NCBI RefSeq assembly: GCF_000380145.1
Contig: NZ_KB904631.1
Coordinates: forward strand, 1 to 62,564
DNA length: 62,564 bases
Source: Streptococcus thoraltensis DSM 12221
Lineage (GTDB): Bacteria > Bacillota > Bacilli > Lactobacillales > Streptococcaceae
Reading direction: 5' to 3'
Below the pieces are notes generated by a model that had not been told where the DNA came from, did no database searches, and saw only the letters and a list, made by a program, of their open reading frames with translations. Positions 52,042-61,797 of the stretch are shown here, piece after piece; the first letter of the stretch is position 1, and the number at the start of each line of letters is the position of its first letter. The position numbers and the translations under genes were made by a program.

Positions 52042-53409
52042 CTAGTTTGTTTCTAGACTTGCCACAATATTAGCCAATTTCATCGAATTGCTACCCTTGA
52101 GTAAAATTTGATCATTTTTCTCTAAATTGTCAAGGATAGCTTCAGATAATGCTTCAAAGTCATCCTTATCAGCAGATTTCTCAAAGAAGAACACTTGATT
52201 CTCTGGAAATTTTTCTATAGCTAAGTCTGATAGAGACCTAATATCATCTCCATAGAAGAAAAGCATGTCGAGACTTTCAGGAGATAGGCTCTCAATAACA
52301 CTTTCATGAAGAGCAATTGAAGCATCACCAAGCTCTTTCATATCAGCAAGAACAGCAAGTTTTCTCCCACCCTCATTTTTAGGGATGCTTGAGAAAGTTT
52401 CTAAAATCAGTTTCATTGCTGTTGGATTGGCGTTGTAGACATCTGATAGAATATCAGCACCATTTGCAGCTTTTTTCCACTCAGTACGATTTTTAGTGAG
52501 TTCTAAGTTTCGGAATGCTTGATAGATATCTTGATCTGTGACCATCAATAATTTAGCCACATAGGCTGCCACCATAGCATTTGTGGCATTGTATTTTCCG
52601 GTAATTGGTAGAAACACTGACTCCTCTAGGAAGTTGGTTTTAAAACTCAAAGATTCTTTTGCTTCTTGAAGTTCTGTGATAAAAATGTCTTCATCCGCTC
52701 CAAAACGAATGGTTGTCTGGTTTTCAGGGAGGTAAGGATTGATGATGACATCCGCTGGGGCAATCAAAATACCATCGCTGTCAATGCCATCAGTGATTTG
52801 CATCTTACCTTCTGCAATCTTGTCACGACTGCCAAAAAACTCCAGATGGGCTTCTGCTACCAAGGTTACAACTCCAATATGTGGTCTGGCTATTTCTGAT
52901 AACAATTTAATGTCACCCAAATGATCCTGTCCCATTTCCAAAACAAGCTTTTCTGTATTGTCTGGCATGTGAAGGACAGTATAAGGCAGTCCAATCTCGT
53001 TATTGTAATTCCCTTGTGTTTTATAAGTATTATAAGTTGTTGCAAGAAGTTGGGCAATCATATCCTTAGTCGTTGTTTTACCATTTGAACCCGTTACCGC
53101 AATGACATCAACCCGACTACGCTCAATATAATAACTGGCTAGCGTTTGAAAGGCTGTTAGACAATCATCAACCAAGATATAAGGGTGACCTTCAACCACT
53201 TTTTCTGAAAAAGTGGCTAGGGCACCATTTTCAAAGGCTATCTCAATAAAGTCATGACCATCACGCGCACCTTTTAGAGGAAGAAAGAGATCCCCTACTG
53301 TAATTTTCCGCGAATCAAATTCAATCTGACTCAGGTCCACATCTTCAAATTCTGTAATATCATTTTTTGCGCCGACAACTTTGGCGACTTCATGTAATCG
53401 CAATTTCAT
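52042..53409 (-). CDS. murF: UDP-N-acetylmuramoyl-tripeptide--D-Ala-D-Ala ligase
   Basis: 455 residues from the ATG at 53409 (AAGGGTTGTAAG upstream). Mur ligase: N-terminal UDP-binding region, ATP loop VIAVTGSNGKTTTKDMIAQL (~105), central domain YNNEIGLPYTVL, EMGQDHLGDI, and C-terminal DVYNANPTAMK. Adds D-Ala-D-Ala to the cell-wall precursor in the cytosol. The Ddl gene for its substrate is 1.4 kb away on the same strand, separated by the convergent/divergent folT. Confidence 0.94.
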   Translation of the reverse strand: MKLRLHEVAKVVGAKNDITEFEDVDLSQIEFDSRKITVGDLFLPLKGARDGHDFIEIAFENGALATFSEKVVEGHPYILVDDCLTAFQTLASYYIERSRVDVIAVTGSNGKTTTKDMIAQLLATTYNTYKTQGNYNNEIGLPYTVLHMPDNTEKLVLEMGQDHLGDIKLLSEIARPHIGVVTLVAEAHLEFFGSRDKIAEGKMQITDGIDSDGILIAPADVIINPYLPENQTTIRFGADEDIFITELQEAKESLSFKTNFLEESVFLPITGKYNATNAMVAAYVAKLLMVTDQDIYQAFRNLELTKNRTEWKKAANGADILSDVYNANPTAMKLILETFSSIPKNEGGRKLAVLADMKELGDASIALHESVIESLSPESLDMLFFYGDDIRSLSDLAIEKFPENQVFFFEKSADKDDFEALSEAILDNLEKNDQILLKGSNSMKLANIVASLETN

Positions 53410-53559
53410 CTTACAACCCTTCTTGTTGTTCAGTAATGTTTCCATTATATCATAATTTTTAAAAGAACTTTTAATGAGAAAAAGTCCCACTTGTCCAACT
53501 TATTTCATAAACTTTGTCACATCTTGCTATTTTGAAGACTTATGATATGATATATAAGA

Positions 53560-53720
53560 TTATTCTTATAATCAACTGTGTAAACGATTTGCGTCATGTG
53601 TCTGTAAATGAGATGACATCACATACCAAATCGTGCGATTAATCATTGCAGCTGCTGTTAGCTATGTTCAACGTTCTCATAAAAAGAGACCTGAATAGGC
53701 ATTAACAGCCCTACTATTTT
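53560..53720 (+). promoter_or_regulatory. Tetrahydrofolate (THF) riboswitch upstream of folT
   Basis: The region from ~53574 carries the THF-I core GCGTCATGTGTC ... GAGATGACATCACATACC ... TTAATCATTGCAGCTG, matching the class I layout (P2, P3, pseudoknot) as I recall it. TATAAT at 53567 starts the transcript. The 3' side GCTGTTA (53654-53660) can pair with TAACAGC (53703-53709), an alternative structure near the ribosome site. folT is a known target of this riboswitch in streptococci. Confidence 0.8.
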
Positions 53721-53737
53721 TTCAAGGATCTTTTATC

Positions 53738-54304
53738 ATGAAAACTTTATTCACTTTTCCAAAGCTAAGCGTGCGTCGCTTAGCAACTATCGGCATTTTG
53801 CTTGCTCTGAACTACTTGGTTGGACGGTTTTCCATCACTATTATCCCGAAACAACTAGTAATTAGTTTCACCTTTATCTTCGAAAGCATTATTGGTAGTA
53901 TTACTGGTCCTCTACTAGGATTTTTAACTTTGGGGCTTTTTGATATTATCGATACCCTCTTTTCTGAGAAAGCTGGCATGTTCCTCATTGGTTGGACCAT
54001 TATGGAAGCCATTATGGGATTCCTCTACGGAGCCTTCTTTTACGGCAAGTCGTTTACCTGGTCGTCTAAGAAAGACTGGCTTTATGTCTCCTTAGCTATG
54101 ACTGTCATCACAATCTTAGGGAGTTTCATTATGACCCCTTGGTTGATTCAACACTATTACCATGTTCCTATTGTGGCACAATTCGTCGCAGGACGTTGGA
54201 TCAAAATCTTTGAAATCCCCATTCGTATCTTGGTGACTATGGCAATCTTGCCCCAGTTAACCCGTATACCAGAATACCGCAAACTCTTAAATCCAAAAAA
54301 TTAG
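53738..54304 (+). CDS. folT: ECF transporter S component for folate
   Basis: 188 residues, six helices. N-terminal LSVRRLATIGILLALNYLVG and GPLLGFLTLGLFDIIDTLF match the FolT-type substrate-binding S component. It docks to the shared EcfAA'T module encoded elsewhere. Preceded by a THF riboswitch, which confirms the folate assignment. CAAGGA lies 12 nt before the ATG. Confidence 0.9.
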   Translation: MKTLFTFPKLSVRRLATIGILLALNYLVGRFSITIIPKQLVISFTFIFESIIGSITGPLLGFLTLGLFDIIDTLFSEKAGMFLIGWTIMEAIMGFLYGAFFYGKSFTWSSKKDWLYVSLAMTVITILGSFIMTPWLIQHYYHVPIVAQFVAGRWIKIFEIPIRILVTMAILPQLTRIPEYRKLLNPKN

Positions 54305-54351
54305 TAAGCTATCAAGCCCTCAGCCTAGGCTGAAAAAAGTTACACTTAGAA

Positions 54352-54402
54352 AACAAGTTGAAGACAACATCCATTTTGGTCAATTTTCTTCAACTTGTTT
54401 TA
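54352..54402 (+). terminator. Terminator after folT
   Basis: AACAAGTTGAAGA / TCTTCAACTTGTT, 13-bp stem around a ~20-nt loop followed by TTATTTTTT. Similar in sequence style to the AGATTGAAGAAA hairpins at 6628 and 48544. Confidence 0.8.
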
Positions 54403-54437
54403 TTTTTTGGGGTAAAGAAAAACTCTCAAAAAGCTTA

Positions 54438-54683
54438 CTAATCCTTTTCGAAAATCAATTTCAGACCTTGTTGACCTGATTTGATGAAGACAGTTCTATC
54501 AACATCGGCGTCGCCTTTTCTGATTTTGATTTGAATTGAATATAAAGTAACACTTCTAAGAGTTCGTTTTATTTATAGTCTTTTGAATTAACTTTGAGAC
54601 ATGATCACTTTCGACTCACCCTACTCAAGTACTGTTTCGCGTCTTTTTCTGTTCCTTGTCTGAACGCTAATTCTTTGACGACA
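54438..54683. repeat. BOX-like and MITE repeats side by side (copy I)
   Basis: Degenerate BOX at ~54446-54543 (CTTTTCGAAAATCAA ... GATTTGAATTGAATATA) followed 30 bp later by a separate MITE at 54574-54683 (TATAGTCTTTTGAATTAACT ... GCTAATTCTTTGACGACA). Here the two are not nested. Confidence 0.65.
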
Positions 54684-54765
54684 CAATCAGGTCTTACATT
54701 TTCAAATTCTCTATCATTTTAGAGAGTTTGCCTACATTTAGAAGTTTCCTGTTGGAAACTTTTTC

Positions 54766-55812
54766 TTATTGTAGATGACTTTCGCGTTTATCATACATCT
54801 CTTTAGCCAGACTTACCAATTCTTCAATCAAATCAGAATAAGCCAAGCCCATGTTCTCCCATAACAATGGGTACATTGACCACTGGGTAAAGCCAGGCAT
54901 AGTGTTAAGTTCGTTTAAGAAAATATCACCAGACTCTGTATAGAAGAAATCACAGCGTGATAAACCGCAACCACCAATAGCTTTAAATGCCTTTGATGCA
55001 TAGGCACGCATTTGATCCTTCACTTCTACAGGTATAGACGCTGGAATAGCCATGGTAATTTTGTTATCAATATATTTAGCCTTGTAATCATAAAAAGCTA
55101 CATCTTTGACTACTTCACCAGGCTCAGTTGTTTTGACATCTGTATTTCCCAAGAGACCAACTTCAATCTCACGCGCATTGACCCCTTGTTCAATCAAGAT
55201 ACGGCTGTCAAACTTGAGGGCTTCAGCAATAGCCTCGCGAAGTTCCACTTCATCTTCGGCTTTAGAAATCCCAACAGATGACCCCATATTAGCTGGTTTA
55301 ACAAAGATGGGGAATGTCAATTTTGCCATGCTTTCAGCAACAGCTTTTTCCAAATCATCACCTTCGATATAAACCGTGTAGGCAACTTGAGGAACACCTG
55401 CATGTTCGAGAACTTGTTTTGTTGTGATTTTATCCATAGCAACACTTGAAGAAAGAACATTTGTGCCAACGTATGGCATTCCCAGAACTTCTAGGAAACC
55501 CTGCATAGAACCATCTTCTCCCATAGGACCATGAAGCACTGGGAAAACAACTGCATTGTCTTCGTAGATGTCTGAAGGTTTGATTTTTTGTTCCAAGTTG
55601 ATCGTCTGGTTAGTCATCAAACTTTCATTCTCATCAGGCTGGCTAGTGAACTCTTGCGTTTTAATGAATTCACCCTTTTGAGAGATAAAGTATGTCTTAA
55701 CTTGAAATTTATCATAATTTACAGCCCGCATTACACTCTGAGCAGACAATACAGAAACTTCACGCTCAGCCGAACGGCCACCATAAAGCAATACTAGTGT
55801 TTGTTTAACCAT
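54766..55812 (-). CDS. ddl: D-alanine--D-alanine ligase
   Basis: 348 residues. ATP-grasp ligase: N-terminal [50 protein letters not shown] and C-terminal [20 protein letters not shown] (Mg-binding Glu/Asn). Makes the D-Ala-D-Ala dipeptide used by MurF. The active-site YDYKAKY (Tyr/Phe position) is of the D-Ala-D-Ala, not D-Lac, type. Monocistronic. Confidence 0.94.
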   Translation of the reverse strand: MVKQTLVLLYGGRSAEREVSVLSAQSVMRAVNYDKFQVKTYFISQKGEFIKTQEFTSQPDENESLMTNQTINLEQKIKPSDIYEDNAVVFPVLHGPMGEDGSMQGFLEVLGMPYVGTNVLSSSVAMDKITTKQVLEHAGVPQVAYTVYIEGDDLEKAVAESMAKLTFPIFVKPANMGSSVGISKAEDEVELREAIAEALKFDSRILIEQGVNAREIEVGLLGNTDVKTTEPGEVVKDVAFYDYKAKYIDNKITMAIPASIPVEVKDQMRAYASKAFKAIGGCGLSRCDFFYTESGDIFLNELNTMPGFTQWSMYPLLWENMGLAYSDLIEELVSLAKEMYDKRESHLQ

Positions 55813-55839
55813 AATTACTCTTTTCTATCATTAGTTTAA

Positions 55840-55945
55840 ATATAGTCTTTTGAATTAACTTTGAGACATGGTCACTTTCGACTTGCCCTACTCAAGTGCT
55901 GTCCGCATCTCAACTCCTTATCTGAAAGCTAATTCATTTAACTAT
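55840..55945. repeat. Solo RUP-like MITE (copy J, 106 bp)
   Basis: TATAGTCTTTTGAATTAACTT (55840) to AAGCTAATTCATTTAACTATA (55945). Terminal inverted repeats of ~22 bp match at most positions. It keeps the uninterrupted centre CTACTCAAGTGCTGTCCGC into which BOX is inserted in copies B, F and G. Length matches pneumococcal RUP (~107 bp). Confidence 0.88.
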
Positions 55946-56079
55946 AATATGAGAATCCGAAAACATGATACTTGGATGAACTAACGCTCCTTATTTCAGT
56001 AACGTCTCAATCCTTTTTATCATATCATAATTCGAATAAAAGACAAAGTTAAGCATAAGCATTTTTGAATTCTTTGCAG

Positions 56080-56112
56080 AGAAAAAAGATTCCAAATGCT
56101 CTTTGGAATCTT
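56080..56112 (-). terminator. Terminator of pbp2b-recR
   Basis: On the minus strand AAGATTCCAAA / TTTGGAATCTT around GAGCA, followed by TTTTCTC. Lies 6 nt after recR. Confidence 0.88.
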
Positions 56113-56118
56113 ATCATT

Positions 56119-56715
56119 TTAAAGTTCTGTTCGGTTTTCAATCGCTCGTAGCAAGGTTACCTCATCCGCATATTCAATATCTGAACCGACAGCTAAACCA
56201 CGTGCCAAACGAGTGACTTTAATCCCTGCTGGTTTCAGCACACGAGAGATATACATCGAAGTTGCTTCTCCATCTGCTGTGGCATTTGTCGCAATGATAA
56301 CTTCATTAATATCACCATCCATCAGGCGAGTAATAAGCGGCTTTAGATTGATGTCATCAGGACCAATGCCATTCATAGGAGAAATCAAGCCATGTAAAAC
56401 ATGGTAAAGTCCGTGATATTCTTGGATTTTCTCCATGGCTGAAACGTCCTTAGACTCTTCAACCACGAGAAGTACTGAACGATCACGGCTTTCATCCGTA
56501 CAAATATTACAAGGATCGTCGTCTGTCAAATTCCCACAAACACAACAGTAGGTTAACTCACGTTTTGCCGCTAATAAATTTTTAGCGAATTCATTAACAT
56601 CTTCATCAGACATCCCGATAGTGTAAAAGGCTAGACGGGTTGCTGTTTTGATACCAATACCTGGTAACTTTGAAAAGCTATCTATCAATTTAGCTATTGG
56701 TGTTGGGTATAACAC
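56119..56715 (-). CDS. recR: Recombination mediator RecR
   Basis: 198 residues. Helix-hairpin-helix [17 protein letters not shown] (~16-32), C4 zinc finger [16 protein letters not shown] (~57-72), Toprim domain (~78-175, [15 protein letters not shown] ... [19 protein letters not shown]) and a Walker B-like C-term. Loads RecA with RecO/RecF at gaps. Follows pbp2b by 21 nt, the standard streptococcal order. Confidence 0.95.
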   Translation of the reverse strand: MLYPTPIAKLIDSFSKLPGIGIKTATRLAFYTIGMSDEDVNEFAKNLLAAKRELTYCCVCGNLTDDDPCNICTDESRDRSVLLVVEESKDVSAMEKIQEYHGLYHVLHGLISPMNGIGPDDINLKPLITRLMDGDINEVIIATNATADGEATSMYISRVLKPAGIKVTRLARGLAVGSDIEYADEVTLLRAIENRTEL

Positions 56716-56736
56716 GTTGTTCTCCTTCTATCAAAA

Positions 56737-58803
56737 TTATTGAGCAAAGCTTGAGACATAGAGATCAATGATGTCACGCGCAATGTATTGATGGGCTTTT
56801 GAAAGGTAATTAGAAGAGTTAGGATACATGACGCCCACGGCAATTTGGTTGTTTTGATCATAAGCCACAACATTGAGGTTAACAGTGCTAACCGTCTGAC
56901 CTCTTGTATCTTTTGTAAAGGTTTCTGCAGTACCCGTTTTACCGCTAATAACTGTATTTCTGCCCCTCATATCAGAACCAGTCGCAAGACTACTGTTACT
57001 ATTAACAACATCGTAGAAACCTTGGCGAATAATTCCCATCTGATCCGGGGTGATATTGACCTTGTTTAAAGATTTGACATCTGTTGACTTGGTCAAGTCC
57101 CCCAAACTACCATCAGGTTTATCTCCATAAATCCCTTCCACTAAATGTGCAGACATGCGATTACCATTATTAGAAACCGTTGCTGCATACTGGGCTAATT
57201 GCAAGGTATTATAGTTATCAAACTGACCGAATGATTCTGTTAAGGTGTTTGATACCGTGAAACCTTTTGGGACAAATCCTTCTGTTACATTTGGAAGGTC
57301 GATACCAGTTGATGTCCCCATACCGTATTCTGCGTATGTGTTACGCAATTTTTCCATAGTTTCCTTATAGCCTGCCTCCGTCAAGGGCATGTTGTAGCTA
57401 TAATTTTGCCCCATCATTCGAAGAGCTAATTGAACCATGTAAGTATTGGATGAATATTCCAAAGCCTGCGTCGCTGAGATTGGCATAGAACCATTCGTAA
57501 ACCAAGACTTGATGCTAGTGCTGTCACCTGCAAAAACAATCGGCATGTCCATCATGATTTCATTGCCAGACAGAACACCATTTTGCCAACCAGATGTCAA
57601 AGTGGCTCCCTTGACCACAGAACCGGGTGTGAAGACCTCGTTGATAGTTCCCAAGACATCTTCTTCTGTTTTCCCACTACCTTTGTCATGAGAGAGACCT
57701 GCCATTGATAGAATTGCTCCTGTTTTAGGGTTCATGGCAACGGCATAAATACCATCTGAATAAACCGCATTTCCTGAACCGATTTCCGATTGATAATAGC
57801 GACGAAGAATGTCTTCAACACCAGCTTGGAAATCCGAGTCAATCGTTAATTTCAGATTTTCACCCTTGCTTCCTTCGGATGTTGTCTGCTCGTCGATGAC
57901 TTTACCATTCTTATTAACAGTAATTGTCTTAGATTGATGTTTACCTTGCAGTACAGATTCGTATTGTTTTTCAAGATAAGATGTTCCGACACGATCATTC
58001 ATCGAATAACCCTTTTTTAAGTATTCTTCAGCGTCTTCTTGTGGGAGACCTGTTTTCTCACTAGAAATACGTCCCAGAAGCGGCGCTAAAGAACTAGAGC
58101 TATCCTCTCTGTCCCAACCATCTGACACTGTCACACCAAGCAATTCAGAAGCATGGTCAGTGACTTGTTTGATTTGTTCCTCTGTTAAATCTTCAACAAT
58201 CAATCGACTTGTGTCAAATGTAGCTGTTCCATTCATCTGACTAAAAATAGCTACTTTTTTCAAGGTTTCTTCATCAAAAGCAATTGCCTCCTCTGGAACT
58301 GCTGCGACTGCATTCGCGTATATTTCCGTTGATGATAAACTATTATTAAATTTATCGTACTTCTGTTTATGAGGAAGTTTATCAACCACCTTGTCAAAAT
58401 TAATATCGCTAGCCAAGTAATAATCAATCTTATCACGCTCAGAAACCTTAGTCTCAGTAAAGGTTACAATTTCAGCTAGTTTCTGAGTAATGTCTTTTAA
58501 ATCTTCAGCAGTCATCGTATTACTACGCGTAAAGGTTAAGACTTTTTTTGACGTGTTTTTAACCAGAGGTTTACCCTTAGCATCATATATTTGACCACGT
58601 TCCGTTGATGTTGAAACAGTATAGGTCGTCGTAGCTTTTAACTTTTGAAGGTAAAAATCGCCGTTAATCAGTTGCATATTAGCTAAACGAATAATTAAAA
58701 TGGTAAAAAGCATTACAACTGTCAAAAAAATCAAATAAAGTCTCCTTGCAATCAAAGGAAAGTTTCGATAACTAGATAATAGACTGTTTAATAATTGCTT
58801 CAA
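56737..58803 (-). CDS. pbp2b: Penicillin-binding protein 2B
   Basis: 688 residues from a TTG start with GGAGAAG upstream. One N-terminal helix (~22-43), dimerisation domain, then transpeptidase: SxxK in TPGSVVKGATL, SxN in LEYSSNTYMV and KTG in ISGKTGTAETF. Builds septal/peripheral peptidoglycan and is the key beta-lactam target in streptococci. The SSN and KSG/KTG surroundings show no obvious resistance signature by eye; that would need alignment. Operon with recR. Confidence 0.93.
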   Translation of the reverse strand: MKQLLNSLLSSYRNFPLIARRLYLIFLTVVMLFTILIIRLANMQLINGDFYLQKLKATTTYTVSTSTERGQIYDAKGKPLVKNTSKKVLTFTRSNTMTAEDLKDITQKLAEIVTFTETKVSERDKIDYYLASDINFDKVVDKLPHKQKYDKFNNSLSSTEIYANAVAAVPEEAIAFDEETLKKVAIFSQMNGTATFDTSRLIVEDLTEEQIKQVTDHASELLGVTVSDGWDREDSSSSLAPLLGRISSEKTGLPQEDAEEYLKKGYSMNDRVGTSYLEKQYESVLQGKHQSKTITVNKNGKVIDEQTTSEGSKGENLKLTIDSDFQAGVEDILRRYYQSEIGSGNAVYSDGIYAVAMNPKTGAILSMAGLSHDKGSGKTEEDVLGTINEVFTPGSVVKGATLTSGWQNGVLSGNEIMMDMPIVFAGDSTSIKSWFTNGSMPISATQALEYSSNTYMVQLALRMMGQNYSYNMPLTEAGYKETMEKLRNTYAEYGMGTSTGIDLPNVTEGFVPKGFTVSNTLTESFGQFDNYNTLQLAQYAATVSNNGNRMSAHLVEGIYGDKPDGSLGDLTKSTDVKSLNKVNITPDQMGIIRQGFYDVVNSNSSLATGSDMRGRNTVISGKTGTAETFTKDTRGQTVSTVNLNVVAYDQNNQIAVGVMYPNSSNYLSKAHQYIARDIIDLYVSSFAQ

Positions 58804-58894
58804 TTTTCTTCTCCATAGCTGACAGTTACCTCTTATTCTATCACAAATATGTTCTGATAACGATAATGCAGATGCAATAAACCAAAAGATTTTT

Positions 58895-58928
58895 TATAAA
58901 AAAGAACCAGCTCAAGCCAGTCCTTTTA
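58895..58928 (-). terminator. Terminator of gpmA
   Basis: On the minus strand AAGGACTGGCT / AGCTGGTTCTT around TG (9 of 11 paired, G-U allowed), followed by TTTTAT. Lies ~110 nt after gpmA. Confidence 0.75.
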
Positions 58929-59035
58929 ACTATTTTCACGGAAAATCATCCTTAGATGAACCCGGTCCTCATATATAGCAACATATAGCCGAGTGCCATC
59001 AAAAGGTTTTCTGATGAAAGTTCCAAGAATAGAAA

Positions 59036-59731
59036 TTATTCACCGCCAAGGTAGTATTCTGCAGTAACGTTTAATTTTTCGTCAAATTCAAATACAAGTG
59101 GTGGGAAGTTAGGAATTTCAACGTCCATGATTTCATCATCGTTCAATTGTTTGATGTGTTTCACAAGGGCACGGATTGAGTTACCGTGTGCACCAATAAA
59201 GACGTTTTTGCCTTCTTTAAGAGCTGGAGCAATTTTATCTTCCCAATATGGAAGCGCACGCTCAAGAGTTACTTTCAAGTTTTCAGCATCTGGAATAACT
59301 GAATCGTCAAGCAAAGCATAACGACGGTCAGTGTGTGCTGAATGCTCGTCATCTTTTGCCATTTCTGGAGGCAATACATCATATGAACGACGCCAGATGT
59401 GAACTTGTTCATCACCGAATTGTTCTGCTGCTTCTGCTTTGTTTTTACCAGTCAATCCACCGTAATGACGTTCGTTTAAACGCCATGATTTTTCAGTTGG
59501 TACCCAAAGTTGATCAGCTGCTTCAAGAGCCAAGTTAGTAGTTTTGATGGCACGTTTCAATACTGATGTGAAAGCAAGGTCAAATTCGATACCAGCTTCT
59601 TTAATCAATTTACCAGCATCAATTGCTTGTTGTGTTCCTTTTTCTGAAAGATCTACGTCAGCCCAACCAGTGAAAAGGTTAGCTTTGTTCCATTCTGACT
59701 CACCGTGGCGAGCGAAAACTAATTTTACCAT
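59036..59731 (-). CDS. gpmA: 2,3-bisphosphoglycerate-dependent phosphoglycerate mutase
   Basis: 231 residues. Histidine-phosphatase fold: [19 protein letters not shown] (catalytic His11), [12 protein letters not shown] (Glu) and [13 protein letters not shown] (second His). Interconverts 3- and 2-phosphoglycerate in glycolysis. AGGAGT site upstream and strong codon bias, as for glycolytic genes. Monocistronic. Confidence 0.95.
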   Translation of the reverse strand: MVKLVFARHGESEWNKANLFTGWADVDLSEKGTQQAIDAGKLIKEAGIEFDLAFTSVLKRAIKTTNLALEAADQLWVPTEKSWRLNERHYGGLTGKNKAEAAEQFGDEQVHIWRRSYDVLPPEMAKDDEHSAHTDRRYALLDDSVIPDAENLKVTLERALPYWEDKIAPALKEGKNVFIGAHGNSIRALVKHIKQLNDDEIMDVEIPNFPPLVFEFDEKLNVTAEYYLGGE

Positions 59732-60025
59732 TAGAGTAACTCCTTTAGATTTTACGGATTAAGATCATCCTTAATCACATATTCTTGGCTAATGCCAATT
59801 ACTCCTATATTTTACCCAAAAAAGCGCTAAAAAGCTAGCAAAATCACAATTTTCTCCATGATAACGTTTCCTCAATACCGGTGCCGCTTTGATTGTATTT
59901 TTGAAAAACACGAACTTTTTATTTTTTTCTTCAAAAAAGACTTGCTCATCTCATTTCTCGGTGATAGAATAGAAAAAATTTGTCTAAAATACGGCGCTAT
60001 GCCTTTGTTTTTACAGGAGGAAATC

Positions 60026-60961
60026 ATGACTTCAACAGCAACACAAATTGGTAACTTTCATTTTGATAACTGCCTTATGAACGCAGCTGGTGTTCGCTGC
60101 ATGTCTATCGAGGATTTAGAAGCAATTCGCCATTCCAAAGCCGGTGCCTTTGTGACCAAAACAGCTACCTTGGAAGAGCGTGCTGGAAATCCTTCACCAC
60201 GTATGGCAAGCACACCATTAGGAACAATCAATTCAATGGGACTACCAAATAAAGGTTTTCCTTATTACTTAGACTATGTCTTATCACTTCAAAAGGAAAA
60301 TGCTAAGCAATCTAACGTTTTATCTGTCGTTGGCATGTCTCAGCTGGAAACACATGTTATTCTACAAACCATTCAAAACAGTGACTACCAAGGACTTGTT
60401 GAACTCAATCTCTCCTGTCCAAATGTTCCAGGCAAACCTCAAATTGCTTATGATTTTGAAACAACGGAAACACTTTTAGCAGAAATTTTTACCTATTACA
60501 AAAAACCTCTCGGTGTCAAACTCCCCCCTTATTTTGACATCGTCCATTTCGACCAAATGGCTGATATTTTAAACAAATTCCCACTTACCTTTATCAACAG
60601 TGTTAATTCTATCGGAAACGGCTTAGTTATTAATGATGAAACTGTTGTTATCAAACCCAAAAATGGCTTTGGTGGTATCGGTGGGGATTACATCAAGCCA
60701 ACTGCCTTGGCTAATGTCCATGCCTTTTACCAACGCTTAAAACCATCGATTCAAATCATCGGAACTGGAGGCGTTAAGTCTGGACGAGACGCCTTCGAAC
60801 ACATCCTCTGTGGCGCTAGTATGGTACAGATTGGATCAGCTTTTGGATATGAAGATGTTGCCATTTTCGAGCGAGTTCAAAAAGAATTGCAAGCCATTAT
60901 GGAAGAAAAAGGCTACAAAACTCTCGAAGATTTCCGCGGTAAATTACACTATCTAGACTAA
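60026..60961 (+). CDS. pyrD: Dihydroorotate dehydrogenase, class 1A (fumarate)
   Basis: 311 residues from the ATG at 60026 with AGGAGG upstream; an in-frame upstream extension of 56 codons is not family-like. FMN barrel: [11 protein letters not shown] (with class 1 Cys elsewhere), [33 protein letters not shown] (active Cys131-type) and [20 protein letters not shown]. Converts dihydroorotate to orotate using fumarate; soluble homodimer without PyrK. It stands alone rather than in a pyr cluster. Confidence 0.94.
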   Translation: MTSTATQIGNFHFDNCLMNAAGVRCMSIEDLEAIRHSKAGAFVTKTATLEERAGNPSPRMASTPLGTINSMGLPNKGFPYYLDYVLSLQKENAKQSNVLSVVGMSQLETHVILQTIQNSDYQGLVELNLSCPNVPGKPQIAYDFETTETLLAEIFTYYKKPLGVKLPPYFDIVHFDQMADILNKFPLTFINSVNSIGNGLVINDETVVIKPKNGFGGIGGDYIKPTALANVHAFYQRLKPSIQIIGTGGVKSGRDAFEHILCGASMVQIGSAFGYEDVAIFERVQKELQAIMEEKGYKTLEDFRGKLHYLD

Positions 60962-60963
60962 GC

Positions 60964-61003
60964 AAAAAAGAGTTGACTTATTCAAGGAGTCAACTCTTTT
61001 TTT
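60964..61003. terminator. Bidirectional terminator after pyrD
   Basis: AAAGAGTTGACT / AGTCAACTCTTT perfect 12-bp stem around TATTCAAGG, followed by TTTT and preceded by AAAA. Confidence 0.92.
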
Positions 61004-61076
61004 ACTGTTTTGGCTCATTGTCCACTGTAACGAGAATAAATCATTAAGATTCTCTCTTATCAAAGCAAGGAATCCC

Positions 61077-61271
61077 TTAAAACAAGGAATCATCCTCCGC
61101 TTCGTCTTCTTCTTGACGTAATTCGTCTTCGGTTTTTGATGGCACTTCTTCTGCTTCAGCATTGGGATCTGGTTTGAAAATATTGAACACCTTAACTAAC
61201 GCAATGGCTTTAACAATCGAAAAGACAAGTAGAATGAGGGCAATAATTTGAATAGATGACACGTTTCTCAT
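61077..61271 (-). CDS. Small single-pass membrane protein next to perR
   Basis: 64 residues from the ATG at 61271 (overlaps the perR stop as ATGA; AGAGAGG upstream inside perR). One helix at ~6-26 (IQIIALILLVFSIVKAIALV), then an acidic tail (EAEEVPSKTEDELRQEEDEA). Translationally coupled to perR. Not recognised as a named family; probably conserved in streptococci. Function unknown. Confidence 0.65.
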   Translation of the reverse strand: MRNVSSIQIIALILLVFSIVKAIALVKVFNIFKPDPNAEAEEVPSKTEDELRQEEDEAEDDSLF

Positions 61272-61729
61272 AACCTCTCTTCTTGTTCTTTTTGACAATT
61301 TTCACAAATGCCGTAAATCAGAAATTGGCTCTTGGTAATATGATAACCCGTTTGAGAAGCCACTTCATGAGCAATATCTGGTAGTTCAACTTCCAAATCA
61401 CTGATTTTTCCACAATTCTCACAAATAACATTAATATGATCATGCCCCTTATAGTCAAAATAAGTGGTTTTGTCATTGGTCACTTTTATCTCCGTTACAA
61501 AACCTTCATCAACCAAGACACGGAGATTATTATAAACAGTTGCCAAACTAAGACTGGGGTACTTGAAACTCAAGTCCTTGTAAACCTGTTCAGCACTAGG
61601 ATGGTGATTTGCAGCAATCATGTAAGCTAGAATCGCTTTTCTAGACTCAGTAATACGACTATGTTTTTTACGAAAATGCGCTAGAACAGCCTGATATTCT
61701 ACTTCTAGCTCTTCTGTTAAGTCAATCAT
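61268..61729 (-). CDS. perR: Peroxide-responsive regulator PerR (Fur family)
   Basis: 153 residues from the ATG at 61729 (TAGGAGG 8 nt upstream; an earlier GTG at 61738 lies too near). Winged helix (~15-80, HHPSAEQVYKDLSFKYPSLS, TVYNNLRVL), metal-sensing His-rich KGHDHINVICENCGK and second CxxC in GICENCQKEQ. In streptococci the single Fur homologue is PerR, sensing peroxide via Fe/Mn-His oxidation. Could control its own operon; no clear Per box was located by eye. Followed by a 64-residue membrane protein gene. Confidence 0.9.
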   Translation of the reverse strand: MIDLTEELEVEYQAVLAHFRKKHSRITESRKAILAYMIAANHHPSAEQVYKDLSFKYPSLSLATVYNNLRVLVDEGFVTEIKVTNDKTTYFDYKGHDHINVICENCGKISDLEVELPDIAHEVASQTGYHITKSQFLIYGICENCQKEQEERL

Positions 61730-61797
61730 CACTATCACCTCCTACCTTGTCGTTTTTCTATTATACGTTATTGCTTTTGAAAAAGAAACCTTATCGC

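Noticed and set aside
54741..54765. Hairpin AGTTTCC/GGAAACT as ddl terminator
   Set aside because: The T-run is on the plus strand, so it would not end the minus-strand ddl transcript; no plus-strand gene ends there.
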